Source: Hyphomicrobiales bacterium (GTDB lineage: Bacteria > Pseudomonadota > Alphaproteobacteria > Rhizobiales > Rhizobiaceae). Taken from it: a stretch of 64,000 bases of DNA. How positions within the stretch are numbered: position 1 is the first letter of the stretch; each line of letters begins with the position of its first letter. The notes beneath the pieces were generated by a model. The model was not told where the DNA came from, ran no database searches, and worked only from the letters and a program-made list of their open reading frames with translations. Positions 17,416-25,867 of the stretch are shown piece by piece. Location of the stretch: NCBI GenBank assembly GCA_900466475.1, contig UBMI01000002.1:248001-312000 (forward strand), written 5' to 3'. A program made the position numbers and the translations under genes.

Positions 17416-18597
17416 TTACCCCAGTAGGCTAGTGTCCTGCTTATGGACAAGGAGCATGCTCGACGTATTGCCGAGGATGCGGTCGTTCGAGATCATGAGC
17501 TGCGCGGAATGCGCATCGCGCAGATGGCGTCCGAGGCTGAAGGGCGTACCGTTCTTGTAGCCCATGATGCCGCATATCAGCATGGCATGATTGACGATCT
17601 CTAGGATCGTTTCCGAGGAAGCGATCTTGACGTTGTTCATCGCCACGGCAAAGCCCATCGAGGAAAGCTTGTCGCCGTCAGCCTTGGCGTCCTCATAGGC
17701 CTTGAGGCCGGCAACCACATTCGACTTCACCATCTGCAGGAGGTTGGAAACCTCAGCGAGGCGAAGCGCGCCGGGCGGGGTAGCATCGGGAGACTTGCGG
17801 GCAGCAGCGCGCACGAAAGCTTGCGCGCGGGAAACGGCGTCAACCGCGATACCATACCATACGCCGCTCCAGAGCAGATGCGAAGAGGCAAGCATCGACT
17901 GGGCAGCGATTTCAGCGAAGGGTTTGGGCAGGATCTGTTTAGCCGGTGCTTCGCCCTTGAACAGGAAGCCGTCGGAGCAGGTACCGCGCATGCCGAGCGT
18001 GTTCCAGGCATGCGTCTTTTCGAGCGTGTACTGATCTTTCAGGAAGGCGGTCAGGGCCTGATCGGAAGAGGCGGCCTGCGGGTGGCTGCGCGAAGTGATG
18101 AGAATAGCGTCGGCATGCGAGCCATAGGAAATGACGGTCGCGTCCTTTTGCAGCCTGCAGATATCGCCGTCGATTTCGATCGCGCAGATGCTGTTGCGCA
18201 GGTTGCCGCCAATTCCCCCTTCGGTGGTGGCGGAAGCGATCAGAAGCTGTTCGGCGGCGATACGGCGCATGAAGGCGCTATGCCACTCGCTGTCGACGCC
18301 GTGTTCGACGAGGCTCGAAAGCTTGATATGGTGCATGGCGAAGACCATGGCGCTTGCCGCGCAGGCCTGGCCGAGCATCGAGCACAATTCGGCAATATCG
18401 GTCGTGGAAGCAGCCTCGCCACCAAGATGGCGGGGGATCTGGATACCGAGCAGTCGCTCGGCCTTCATCGCGTTGACGGCTTCCTGCGGGAACCGGCCTT
18501 CGAAATCGACGGCATCCGCATGTCTTGCCGCAATTTCGGCGACGCGGGCAGCCCTTGCGACCAGGCTGTCTTCCGTGATCTTGACCGGGAAATTCAT
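17416..18597 (-). CDS. Acyl-CoA dehydrogenase-like flavoprotein acting with the carrier protein
   Basis: This 393-residue protein has the acyl-CoA dehydrogenase fold: N-terminal helices ([20 protein letters not shown]), the middle beta domain ([19 protein letters not shown]) and C-terminal helical domain ([10 protein letters not shown]). FAD is the expected cofactor. The glutamate that in classical enzymes sits before the GT of the last helix region is not apparent; the segment reads [12 protein letters not shown], so the base may differ. Its start overlaps the carrier protein stop by one base (TGATG), and its stop is 4 bp from the ligase start. The likely substrate is therefore an aminoacyl or acyl group on that carrier, as with prolyl-carrier dehydrogenases in other pathways. 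Whether it oxidises, and at which carbon, is not shown. Confidence 0.85.
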   Translation of the reverse strand: MNFPVKITEDSLVARAARVAEIAARHADAVDFEGRFPQEAVNAMKAERLLGIQIPRHLGGEAASTTDIAELCSMLGQACAASAMVFAMHHIKLSSLVEHGVDSEWHSAFMRRIAAEQLLIASATTEGGIGGNLRNSICAIEIDGDICRLQKDATVISYGSHADAILITSRSHPQAASSDQALTAFLKDQYTLEKTHAWNTLGMRGTCSDGFLFKGEAPAKQILPKPFAEIAAQSMLASSHLLWSGVWYGIAVDAVSRAQAFVRAAARKSPDATPPGALRLAEVSNLLQMVKSNVVAGLKAYEDAKADGDKLSSMGFAVAMNNVKIASSETILEIVNHAMLICGIMGYKNGTPFSLGRHLRDAHSAQLMISNDRILGNTSSMLLVHKQDTSLLG

Positions 18598-18848
18598 CAG
18601 GCGACCTTTCGGCTATCCTGGATGAGATCGACCGTCTTGACGATCGCCGAGATGCTCGCGAAGGACTTGCGGTTCAGGAGATTATCGGGAAACTCGATGT
18701 CGAAGGCCTCTTCGATGCCGAGCATGAGTTGCACGGAAGCAAAGGACGTCAGACCCGCGGCGTAGAGATCCGCATCGTCGGCAACCTGATCAACGGGCAC
18801 AGGAAGCCTACCGAACTTGGCTACGAGGTCGCGGACTGTCTTGTTCAT
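18597..18848 (-). CDS. Acyl/aminoacyl carrier protein
   Basis: This 83-residue carrier protein has the phosphopantetheine attachment serine at residue 35 in AAGLTSFASVQLM. The following helix is acidic (GIEEAFDIEFPDNLL), as usual for acyl carrier proteins. The ATG at 18848 is preceded by GGAG with an eight-base spacer; an upstream GTG would overlap that site. It is the first gene of the operon and overlaps the flavoprotein gene by one base, followed by the amino acid:[carrier protein] ligase. It is therefore the probable acceptor of the activated amino acid. It is not the housekeeping AcpP, whose sequence and neighbourhood differ. Confidence 0.92.
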   Translation of the reverse strand: MNKTVRDLVAKFGRLPVPVDQVADDADLYAAGLTSFASVQLMLGIEEAFDIEFPDNLLNRKSFASISAIVKTVDLIQDSRKVA

Positions 18849-18936
18849 CCCATTCACTCCAGATTTTCATGATCCTGAGCCGGCATGCATCGCCTTTTCA
18901 TGGGAGTGCTTTTAGTGCGGAAAACAGAACATTCCG

Positions 18937-18949
18937 CTAATATAATTAG
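18937..18949. promoter_or_regulatory. AT-rich palindrome in the promoter of the carrier-protein operon
   Basis: CTAAT-ATA-ATTAG is a perfect 5-bp inverted repeat about 90 bp upstream of the carrier protein ATG. On the minus strand it contains TATATT, a good -10 candidate, with no convincing -35. The surrounding 100 bp are much more AT-rich than the genes, as expected for the operon promoter. Binding protein unknown. Confidence 0.3.
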
Positions 18950-19037
18950 TTAAATATGACTAAGACTCATACTTTGCATTTTACGGATTATGCTTATTTG
19001 AGGCCTAATACTTCATTTCTATCAATAGTTTGATATA

Positions 19038-19053
19038 GCCCGAGAAATCGGGC
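19038..19053 (-). terminator. Weak terminator-like hairpin after epmB
   Basis: A 6-bp GC-rich stem (GCCCGA with TCGGGC, loop of four) lies 60 bp after the epmB stop. No T-run follows, so it is a weak candidate separating epmBA from the carrier-protein operon. Confidence 0.3.
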
Positions 19054-19112
19054 AGCAAGTCGCTCAAGCCGTGCGAAGTGCAGAAATGGTACGCCAGGAG
19101 CCCGCTGCTACG

Positions 19113-20165
19113 TCAATCTGCGGGCGGATAGGGATGCTCGTTGCCACGATAGTCCGAAATCGAATAGCAACCCTCGCCGGTTGCCTGCACGGCGCTTTCG
19201 CCGATCACGGCCTTGCCGTAGCCGCCGGGAATATCGAGAATATAGGTGGGCTGGCAAAGACCGGAGATACGACCGCGAAGCGAGGAGACGATTTTCTGCC
19301 CCTCCTCTATCGACAGGCGGAAATGACTGGTGCCGGGCGCAAGATCCGGATGGTGCAGGTAATAGGGCTTCACCCGCGCCTCGACGAAGGCTCGCATCAG
19401 TTCCGCCAGAACATCGGGATCATCGTTGACGCCTTTCAGAAGCACCGACTGGCTGACCATGACGATGCCGGCATCCACAAGACGGGCACAGGCGGCGCGC
19501 GCTTCCGCAGTCAGCTCGCGCGGATGGTTGGCGTGCAGCGCGACATATACTGTCTTGCCGCTCGCCTTCAGTGCGGCGATCAGCGCCCCATTGATCTTCT
19601 GCGGGTCGACAACCGGCACCCGCGTGTGGAAACGCACGATTTTTACATGCTGGATTGCCGCAAGCTCGCTTAGAATGTCGCCGAGACGACGTGGTGAAAG
19701 CACCAGCGGATCGCCACCGGTCAGGATCACCTCCCAGATCTCGCTGTGGCCGCGAATATAGTCGAAGGCGGCAGCCAACGCCGCCGGCTCGAGAGTGCCA
19801 AGCCCCTGCGGCCCCACCATCTCGCGCCGGAAGCAGAAGCGGCAATAGACCGGGCAGACATGCACGGCTTTCAACAGCACGCGGTCCGGATAGCGATGCA
19901 CGATGCCTTCCACCGGGCTATGCGCATGGTCGCCGATAGGATCGGCCCGTTCCTCCGGCGTGGTCACCAGTTCCGCCGCATCGGGCACAAACTGCCGGGC
20001 AATCGGGTCGGCCGGATCAGCATGATCGATCAACCTCGCCATGGCAGGCGTCAGCGCAATGGCATAGCGGGCAGCAACCTCATCGAGCGCCAGTCGCTCG
20101 GCGTCCTCGATCAGGCCTGACCTGACGAGATCGTCGACACTCTTGATCGGCCGCAAGACGTTCAT
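19113..20165 (-). CDS. epmB: EF-P-lysine 2,3-aminomutase (radical SAM)
   Basis: EpmB isomerises (S)-alpha-lysine to (R)-beta-lysine for attachment to elongation factor P. The 350-residue protein has the radical SAM cluster motif at Cys104, Cys108 and Cys111 (CPVYCRFCF), preceded by the KamA-family LLKAVHV. TGGDPL and the PLP-binding C-terminal region (ILDIPGGYGK) also fit lysine 2,3-aminomutases. At about 350 residues it is shorter than catabolic KamA and matches EpmB. The start overlaps the end of epmA (ATGA), so the two are co-translated, and efp lies just beyond on the other strand. That neighbourhood settles the role in EF-P modification rather than lysine fermentation. Confidence 0.93.
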   Translation of the reverse strand: MNVLRPIKSVDDLVRSGLIEDAERLALDEVAARYAIALTPAMARLIDHADPADPIARQFVPDAAELVTTPEERADPIGDHAHSPVEGIVHRYPDRVLLKAVHVCPVYCRFCFRREMVGPQGLGTLEPAALAAAFDYIRGHSEIWEVILTGGDPLVLSPRRLGDILSELAAIQHVKIVRFHTRVPVVDPQKINGALIAALKASGKTVYVALHANHPRELTAEARAACARLVDAGIVMVSQSVLLKGVNDDPDVLAELMRAFVEARVKPYYLHHPDLAPGTSHFRLSIEEGQKIVSSLRGRISGLCQPTYILDIPGGYGKAVIGESAVQATGEGCYSISDYRGNEHPYPPAD

Positions 20166-21226
20166 CGACCATACTCCGCAACAGGCGCCCAGAGCACCTG
20201 ATCGATCCGCGACGCTCCCGTCGCCAGCATCACAAGCCGGTCGAAGCCGAGCGCGATGCCGCTCGCTTCCGGCATGATCGCCAGCGCAGCCAGAAAATCC
20301 TCGTCGAGCGGATAGGTCTCGCCATAGACGCGCATCTTCTCGCTCATCTCGATCCCGAAACGCCGCCGCTGTTCGGCGGCATTGGTCAGTTCGCCGAAGC
20401 CGTTGGCAAGCTCGACCCCGCAGGCATAGAGCTCGAAGCGCTCCGCCACGCGCGGATCGCCTGCCGAAGGTCGCGCGAGAGCCCCTTCCGAAACAGGATA
20501 TTCGTCGAGAATGGTGACGCGGCCGAAGCCGAGATGCGGCTCAACCTTTTCCACCAGTACCCGGCTGAAAAGATCGGCCCAATGATCGTCATCGGCAACG
20601 CGCATGCCGATCCGCCGCATTTCGGCGGCAAGATGCGCGCGATCGGTCGAGCCGTCAGCAGATACAGAAGCCAGAAGATCGATGCCGGCATGGCGGGCGA
20701 ACGCTTCTGCGACGCTGATACGCTCCGGCCCGGCGAAGGGATCGCACTCGGTCCCGCGATAGGCAAGCATTGCGGTCTTGACCGTCTCGGCAGCGAGCGC
20801 CAGCATGCGCACGCAATCCATCATCAGGCTCTCATAGCTTTCACCCGCCCGATACCATTCGAGCATAGTGAACTCAGGATGGTGCAGCGGCCCGCGCTCG
20901 CGGTTGCGATAGACATGCGCAAAGCAGGCAATGCGTTCTTCACCGGCGGCCAGAAGCTTCTTGCAGGCAAATTCCGGCGATGTGTGTAGGTAAAAGGGCG
21001 CAGCCTGTCCGTCCGTCGTCAGCGCCTGCGTTGCGAAGGCATGCAGATGCGCCTCATTGCCGGGAGACACCTGCAACGTCGCCGTATCGACCTCAATGAA
21101 GTCCTCACGAGCAAAATAACCCCGCAGCGCTGACTGGATCGCGTTGCGCCCGATAAGGAACGGACGGCGATCGGCATGCACTGATGGTGTCCACCAGGGA
21201 GACGCCTTGGCGCTCGTGAGGTTCAT
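20162..21226 (-). CDS. epmA: EF-P lysine lysyltransferase (truncated LysRS paralog)
   Basis: EpmA (PoxA/GenX/YjeA) activates beta-lysine and transfers it to the conserved lysine of EF-P. The 354-residue protein is a class II lysyl-tRNA synthetase catalytic core without the N-terminal anticodon-binding domain. Visible motifs are motif 2 in AHVYRNRERGPLHHPEFTMLEWY and motif 3 in GIALGFDRLVMLATG. It is slightly longer than the E. coli protein. It overlaps epmB by four bases and is divergent from efp by 149 bp, giving a complete EF-P modification locus. Confidence 0.93.
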   Translation of the reverse strand: MNLTSAKASPWWTPSVHADRRPFLIGRNAIQSALRGYFAREDFIEVDTATLQVSPGNEAHLHAFATQALTTDGQAAPFYLHTSPEFACKKLLAAGEERIACFAHVYRNRERGPLHHPEFTMLEWYRAGESYESLMMDCVRMLALAAETVKTAMLAYRGTECDPFAGPERISVAEAFARHAGIDLLASVSADGSTDRAHLAAEMRRIGMRVADDDHWADLFSRVLVEKVEPHLGFGRVTILDEYPVSEGALARPSAGDPRVAERFELYACGVELANGFGELTNAAEQRRRFGIEMSEKMRVYGETYPLDEDFLAALAIMPEASGIALGFDRLVMLATGASRIDQVLWAPVAEYGR

Positions 21227-21375
21227 ACAACGCTTCCTTGCCGGATTCGGCGGGGATGGGGTGGCTATTTCCGCGATTTTAGGTTAGTGCCGCCCCGAAG
21301 AAAAAACATTTTGCGTCTTCAGGACTATTCTGACTGTCCTCTACGACGCCGAAAGCCGACTTACAAGGAAGTCTT

Positions 21376-21945
21376 ATGGTCAAGGTCATCGCCTCTTCGG
21401 TCCGCAAGGGCAACGTTCTCGATGTCGACGGCAAGCTCTACGTCGTTCTCACGGCTCAGAATTTCCACCCGGGCAAGGGCACGCCGGTCACCCAGGTCGA
21501 CATGCGTCGCATCGTCGACGGCGTGAAGGTTTCCGAACGCTGGCGTACGACCGAACAGGTCGAGCGCGCCTTCGTGGAAGACGTCAATTTCCAGTACCTC
21601 TACGAAGATGGCGAAGGCTTCCACTTCATGAACCCGGCCACCTACGACCAGGTCGTCGTCAGCGCCGAAACCATGGGCGACCAGAAGGCTTACCTCCAGG
21701 AGGGCATGACCTGCATCCTGTCGATCCACGAAGGCAATCCGCTGGCTCTGGAACTGCCGCGTCACGTCACGCTTGAGATCGTCGAGACCGAACCGGTCGT
21801 CAAGGGCCAGACGGCCTCTTCTTCCTACAAGCCGGCCATGCTTTCGAACGGCATCCGCACCTCGGTTCCGCCGCATATCGATGCCGGCACCCGCGTCGTC
21901 ATCGCGACGGAAGACAATTCCTACGTCGAGCGCGCCAAGGACTGA
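21376..21945 (+). CDS. efp: Elongation factor P
   Basis: EF-P enters the ribosomal E site and relieves stalling at consecutive prolines. The 189-residue protein has the three beta-barrel domains and the conserved modification loop HPGKGTPV with Lys34, the residue that receives beta-lysine in E. coli. The start at 21376 gives the usual [15 protein letters not shown]. The modification enzymes epmA and epmB lie divergently next to it. A strong terminator follows 24 bp after the stop. Confidence 0.96.
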   Translation: MVKVIASSVRKGNVLDVDGKLYVVLTAQNFHPGKGTPVTQVDMRRIVDGVKVSERWRTTEQVERAFVEDVNFQYLYEDGEGFHFMNPATYDQVVVSAETMGDQKAYLQEGMTCILSIHEGNPLALELPRHVTLEIVETEPVVKGQTASSSYKPAMLSNGIRTSVPPHIDAGTRVVIATEDNSYVERAKD

Positions 21946-21968
21946 TTGCATCAGTTTTCAGAGTTTAG

Positions 21969-22007
21969 AACGGCCTGAAGCAACCGCTTCGGGCCGTTTT
22001 CATTTTT
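21969..22007 (+). terminator. Rho-independent terminator of efp
   Basis: A stem of AACGGCC/GGCCGTT extended by GAAGC/GCTTC is followed by TTTTCATTTTT, directly after efp. Confidence 0.88.
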
Positions 22008-22056
22008 GCCCGATGGCGAGACAGCAAATAGGCCAGCAGCATGTCGGCCTCTTTGC

Positions 22057-22785
22057 TCAGAGATGAGGATTACGCGGCCGGTACTTCTTCACCAGCTTCT
22101 GATTGATCTCAGCGGCACCCGGCATATTAGCGCTGAGATAGACGGGCGCGTCACCGGATTTCGAAAGCTGCGAAGCAACATCTGCGAAGATGGCGTTGAT
22201 GACCGTCACTCCGACCGCCGTAGACACCGGACCGACACGAAGACCCGTGCCTTCGAGATTGAGGACGGCGTCACCCGGCGGCAGCCCGTTATCCAGAACT
22301 ACGTCGGCCACATCGGCAAGCCGCCGGCGGCCATTGGCAATCGCCGTCGAATAGGCGATCGAGGTAATGGCTATCACCTTTGCGCCGATCTCGCGCGCAT
22401 AGTCGGCCGCCTCGATCGGCGCGGCATTCACGCCCGAATTGGAGGCGATGATAATGACATCGCCCGGCTGCATGCCGTAGCGCTCCAGCATCGGCCGCAC
22501 CAGGCCCTGCGTGCGCTCATAGACCGAGCTGATGACCGCCCCCTCATGCAGCATGGCCGAGCCGACGAGAACGGGCACCGTGAAGGCAAGCCCACCAGCC
22601 CGATAATGCACCTCTTCCGCCAGGATATGCGAATGGCCGGTGCCGAAGACATAGACGCGTTTGTCGCCACGGGCCGCCTCGAGGATCACAGCGGCAGCCT
22701 GCGCCATCGGCGCGGCAAGCGCCCGCTTCAGCTCCTCAAGCCGGCCGATGAGATTGGAGAAATAGGCGTCCGTAATGTCAGTCAT
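22057..22785 (-). CDS. SIS-domain sugar-phosphate protein (UPF0309 type)
   Basis: This 242-residue protein has a single sugar isomerase (SIS) fold with [22 protein letters not shown] and [15 protein letters not shown], the phosphosugar-binding loops of the family. It is the last gene of the amino-sugar operon, 13 bp after nagA. In E. coli-like settings related proteins act on N-acetylmuramic acid 6-phosphate or sense sugar phosphates. Here it is a second SIS protein beside the NagB-II deaminase. A role in using cell-wall or chitin-derived amino sugars is likely; the reaction is not established. Confidence 0.8.
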   Translation of the reverse strand: MTDITDAYFSNLIGRLEELKRALAAPMAQAAAVILEAARGDKRVYVFGTGHSHILAEEVHYRAGGLAFTVPVLVGSAMLHEGAVISSVYERTQGLVRPMLERYGMQPGDVIIIASNSGVNAAPIEAADYAREIGAKVIAITSIAYSTAIANGRRRLADVADVVLDNGLPPGDAVLNLEGTGLRVGPVSTAVGVTVINAIFADVASQLSKSGDAPVYLSANMPGAAEINQKLVKKYRPRNPHL

Positions 22786-22798
22786 CGGCCACTCTCCT

Positions 22799-23950
22799 TC
22801 ACGCCATTTCGCCGTTGAGCCAAGTTGCCGTCACTTCTATCGCATCGGTGAAATGCACGAGATCAGCGCGCGCGCCCGGCGAGAGCTGACCACGATCGGC
22901 AAGCTTCAGGAAGCGCGCCGGATACAACGTCGCCATCCTCAGTGCTTCGGCAAGCGTCAGCTCCAGATAGGTGACGCCGTAACGGATCGTCGAAGCCATA
23001 TCGACATCCGAACCCGCCAGCGTGCCGTCCGACAGCACGAGTTTGGAGCAGAAACCGCCCCTTTCGCGCCGCACGGTACGGCCGTTCAGGGTGAACGTAT
23101 CCATCTCGGAACCGACCAGCGACATGGCATCGGTCACAAAGAAAAGCTTGCCTTCGCCGCGCTTGGCACGCAGTGCCGTTCGCAACGCCTTCGGATGGAC
23201 ATGATGTCCATCGGCAATGATGCCGCACCAGACGGACGGATGATCGATCGCGGCACCAACAAGACCCGGCGCGCGGTGCGCCAGCTGGCTCATGGCGTTG
23301 AAAAGATGCGTGACACCACGTGCGCCCGCATCGAAACGCGCTTCGGCTGCCTCACTCGTGCTGTCGGAATGGCCGATGCTGACGATGACCCCGGCTTCGC
23401 TGAGTTCTCGCACCTGAGAAACCGTCACCTGCTCCGCGGCCATGGTGACGAGCAGTGTGCCGATTTCCTCGCGCGCGGCGATGAACGATTTGACATCCCT
23501 GTCTTCGACCGGACGCATCAGCTCGGCGAGATGCGCACCCTTGCGCGCCGGCGCCAGATGCGGACCTTCGAGATGCAGGCCGGCAACGCCCCGGTTCGTC
23601 TTCACCGCAATCTTTGCCGCCGCGATCGCGGCAGCCGTCGCTTCTGCCGTATCGGTAATAAGCGTCGGCAGCAGCGCCGTCGTTCCATACGGCCGATGTC
23701 CGTCGGCAATCATGTACATCGAGTTCGGCGACGGCTCGTCGTTCAGCATGCGCCCGCCACCGCCATTGACTTGCGCATCGATGAAACCGGCAGACAATAC
23801 GCCGCCTGCCAATGTCACGACATCGCCCTCGGGCAGATCATTCAGGCCGACGATCGCCTCGACGCGTCCGTCCTTGACGATCAGCGCCCGCTCGTCATGG
23901 AAGCGTTCGCCATCGAAGATACGAGCGCCGGTGAAGATCGTGTGGGCCAT
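22799..23950 (-). CDS. nagA: N-acetylglucosamine-6-phosphate deacetylase
   Basis: NagA removes acetate from GlcNAc-6-phosphate to give glucosamine-6-phosphate. The 383-residue amidohydrolase has [32 protein letters not shown] and [11 protein letters not shown], which hold the metal and substrate ligands, and VTDAMS with the catalytic aspartate. Its ATG overlaps the stop of the deaminase gene by one base, so the two are made together and act in sequence. The window holds no transporter for the sugar. Confidence 0.94.
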   Translation of the reverse strand: MAHTIFTGARIFDGERFHDERALIVKDGRVEAIVGLNDLPEGDVVTLAGGVLSAGFIDAQVNGGGGRMLNDEPSPNSMYMIADGHRPYGTTALLPTLITDTAEATAAAIAAAKIAVKTNRGVAGLHLEGPHLAPARKGAHLAELMRPVEDRDVKSFIAAREEIGTLLVTMAAEQVTVSQVRELSEAGVIVSIGHSDSTSEAAEARFDAGARGVTHLFNAMSQLAHRAPGLVGAAIDHPSVWCGIIADGHHVHPKALRTALRAKRGEGKLFFVTDAMSLVGSEMDTFTLNGRTVRRERGGFCSKLVLSDGTLAGSDVDMASTIRYGVTYLELTLAEALRMATLYPARFLKLADRGQLSPGARADLVHFTDAIEVTATWLNGEMA

Positions 23951-24981
23951 CAGACGGTCTCCGTCACCTTGAGCAGGTTTGCCGGCTTGTCGGGGTCGAA
24001 ACCCTTGCGACGCGTGACGGACTCGATCAGACGGTAATAGACGAGCAGCGAAACCAGGGGATCAACGAGACCGTTGCCGGTCGTCGGAACCTGCAGATTA
24101 ACGCCGGCAAGAGGCTTCGTCGAGAAGGGCACCGTGGTAGCGCCGAGCTTCTGCAGCCGATCGAGGGCCTTCACGTTGTTGTCGAAGGCCGCATCTTCAG
24201 GCACGAAGCCGACGATCGGGAAGCCCGGCTGCACCAGGCGCATCGGCCCGTGCATCAGCTCCGCAAGAGAGAAGGCTTCGGCATGAAGGCCGGCAGTCTC
24301 CTTGGCCTTCAGTGCAGCTTCGAGAGCAATGGCGAAAGCCGTGCCGCGGCCACCGGTATAGAGCGAGGCGGCGTTGAACAGAACTTCCTCGGCAGCAGCC
24401 GTATCGATGCCCGATGTCGCAGCGAGTGCGGCCGGCAGTTTTTCGAGCGCCGCCTGCAGATCGGCCTTGCTGCCGATCGCAGCCGTCACGCCGGTGAGGG
24501 CTGCGACAGATGCAATGAAGGACTTGGTCGCTGCAACGCTCTTTTCGGCGCCGGCATTGAGGCCGAGGACGATATCGGCCTGGTTCGCAAGGGGGCTGTC
24601 CGTGACGTTGACCACGGCAATCGTCGTTGCGCCCCCTTTCTTGGCTGCATCCTGCAGCGCCACGATGTCAGGGCTCGCGCCCGACTGTGAGACGGTGAAA
24701 TGGATGCCGCCCTTCAGATGCAGGGGCGCGTTATAAACAGAGGCGATAGACGGGCCGATGGAGGCGACCGGCACGCCGCAGGTGATCTCGAACAGATATT
24801 TGAAGAAGGTCGCGGCATGGTCGGAAGAACCGCGCGCCGCCGTCGTCACGACGCTCGGGCGAGCGGAGGAGAACAGCCGGGCGATTTCGGCAAAAGCCGG
24901 CTTTTCCTTTTCGAGCAGGGTGGCGACCACCTCGGGCGACTGGCCCGCTTCCTGCAGCATCAGCGACTGGTTCTCACTCAT
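23950..24981 (-). CDS. Glucosamine-6-phosphate deaminase, SIS type (NagB-II)
   Basis: This 343-residue double-SIS protein resembles the isomerase half of GlmS and the NagB-II/AgaS deaminases. It has TTAARGSSDHAATFFKYL, VSQSGASPDIV and the C-terminal AEAFSLAELMHGPMRLV. It lacks the glutaminase domain of GlmS. With nagA directly downstream (one-base overlap) the most likely reaction is glucosamine-6-phosphate to fructose-6-phosphate plus ammonia. Its ATG overlaps the stop of the GntR regulator gene (ATGA). No classical NagB is seen nearby. Confidence 0.86.
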   Translation of the reverse strand: MSENQSLMLQEAGQSPEVVATLLEKEKPAFAEIARLFSSARPSVVTTAARGSSDHAATFFKYLFEITCGVPVASIGPSIASVYNAPLHLKGGIHFTVSQSGASPDIVALQDAAKKGGATTIAVVNVTDSPLANQADIVLGLNAGAEKSVAATKSFIASVAALTGVTAAIGSKADLQAALEKLPAALAATSGIDTAAAEEVLFNAASLYTGGRGTAFAIALEAALKAKETAGLHAEAFSLAELMHGPMRLVQPGFPIVGFVPEDAAFDNNVKALDRLQKLGATTVPFSTKPLAGVNLQVPTTGNGLVDPLVSLLVYYRLIESVTRRKGFDPDKPANLLKVTETV

Positions 24982-25751
24982 AGGTCATCTCCAATTCTCA
25001 ATTCGGCAACGAAATCATAGGCGTCACCACGATAGTGCGAGCGGGTGTATTCGACGACACGCTGGTCTTCCAGGCGTGAAACGCGTTCGATCAGAAGCGC
25101 CGGCGCACCGGCCTTCACGGCAAGAATAGCCGCCGATGAAGGATCGAGCGTGACGGCGGTCAGGCGCTGCATGGCGCGCACCGGCTTGTGACCGCTCTGG
25201 GCAAGCGCATCATAGAGCGAGCCTTCGCCGCCGGCATCCTCGCCGAGAAATTTGACCGGCACGACAGCGCGTTCGATCGCGAGCGGCAGCCCGTCGGCCA
25301 GACGAAGGCGATCGAGCCGCAAAACCGGCTCATCCACACCGAGACCGAGCAGGAAGGATTCTTCCGGGGAGGGATTGTTGATGGTGCGCGACAGGATCTT
25401 CGCCGCCGGCGAGCGCCCGCGCGAGCGCATGTCCGCCGAGAAGGAGGAAAGCCGCCACAACGACTGCTCCATGCGCTCCACCCTGCTGGAAACGAAAGTG
25501 CCGCTGCCATGGCGCGATTCCAGCGCGCCCGATGTCATGAGGTCGCGATAGGCTGTCCGAACAGTCACCCGGCCAAGCTTCAGTGCTTCCGCCAGGTCGC
25601 GTTCGCCGGGCAGCGCTGTTCCGGGTTTCAGCAGACCTTCCTGGATGAGACCGGTGAGCGCCTGCGCCAGCCGCTTGTAAAGCGGTCCAGTTGCTGCCTC
25701 GTCGCGCAGCCCACGGCCATTCAGTTCCGCTATCAGACTGGTTCTATCCAT
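24978..25751 (-). CDS. GntR/HutC-family regulator of the amino-sugar operon
   Basis: This 257-residue regulator has an N-terminal winged helix (LPGERDLAEALKLGRVTVRTAYRDL) and a C-terminal UTRA effector domain (PVLRLDRLRLADGLPLAIERAVVP), as in NagR/DasR. The ATG at 25751 was chosen because the upstream extension is not coding-like and contains operator-like repeats. It is the first gene of gntR-nagB-II-nagA-SIS with overlapping stops and starts, so it probably controls its own operon. Glucosamine-6-phosphate or GlcNAc-6-phosphate is the expected effector. Confidence 0.88.
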   Translation of the reverse strand: MDRTSLIAELNGRGLRDEAATGPLYKRLAQALTGLIQEGLLKPGTALPGERDLAEALKLGRVTVRTAYRDLMTSGALESRHGSGTFVSSRVERMEQSLWRLSSFSADMRSRGRSPAAKILSRTINNPSPEESFLLGLGVDEPVLRLDRLRLADGLPLAIERAVVPVKFLGEDAGGEGSLYDALAQSGHKPVRAMQRLTAVTLDPSSAAILAVKAGAPALLIERVSRLEDQRVVEYTRSHYRGDAYDFVAELRIGDDL

Positions 25752-25780
25752 GGACACACAATAGAACCTATTTAGAACCA
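25739..25780. promoter_or_regulatory. Cluster of three GGTTCTA half-sites at the gntR start
   Basis: TGGTTCTA (25739-25746) is inside the first codons of the regulator gene. TAGAACC (25762-25768) and TAGAACCA (25773-25780) lie just upstream in the opposite orientation. The last two are 11 bp apart. The half-site resembles those bound by NagR/DasR-type GntR proteins, which suggests autoregulation by occlusion of the start. Confidence 0.5.
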
Positions 25781-25804
25781 ATCGGCAAGCAGATTCATTC
25801 CGTC

Positions 25805-25840
25805 GAAAAAGAAAAACCCTCGCGAGACACCGCGAGGGTT
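25805..25840 (-). terminator. Rho-independent terminator after galM
   Basis: A perfect 10-bp stem (25815-25824 with 25831-25840, six-base loop) is followed on the minus strand by GTTTTTCTTTTTC. It separates galM from the amino-sugar operon. Confidence 0.9.
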
Positions 25841-25867
25841 TCATTGATCTAGGCCGGAAGGCTGAGC

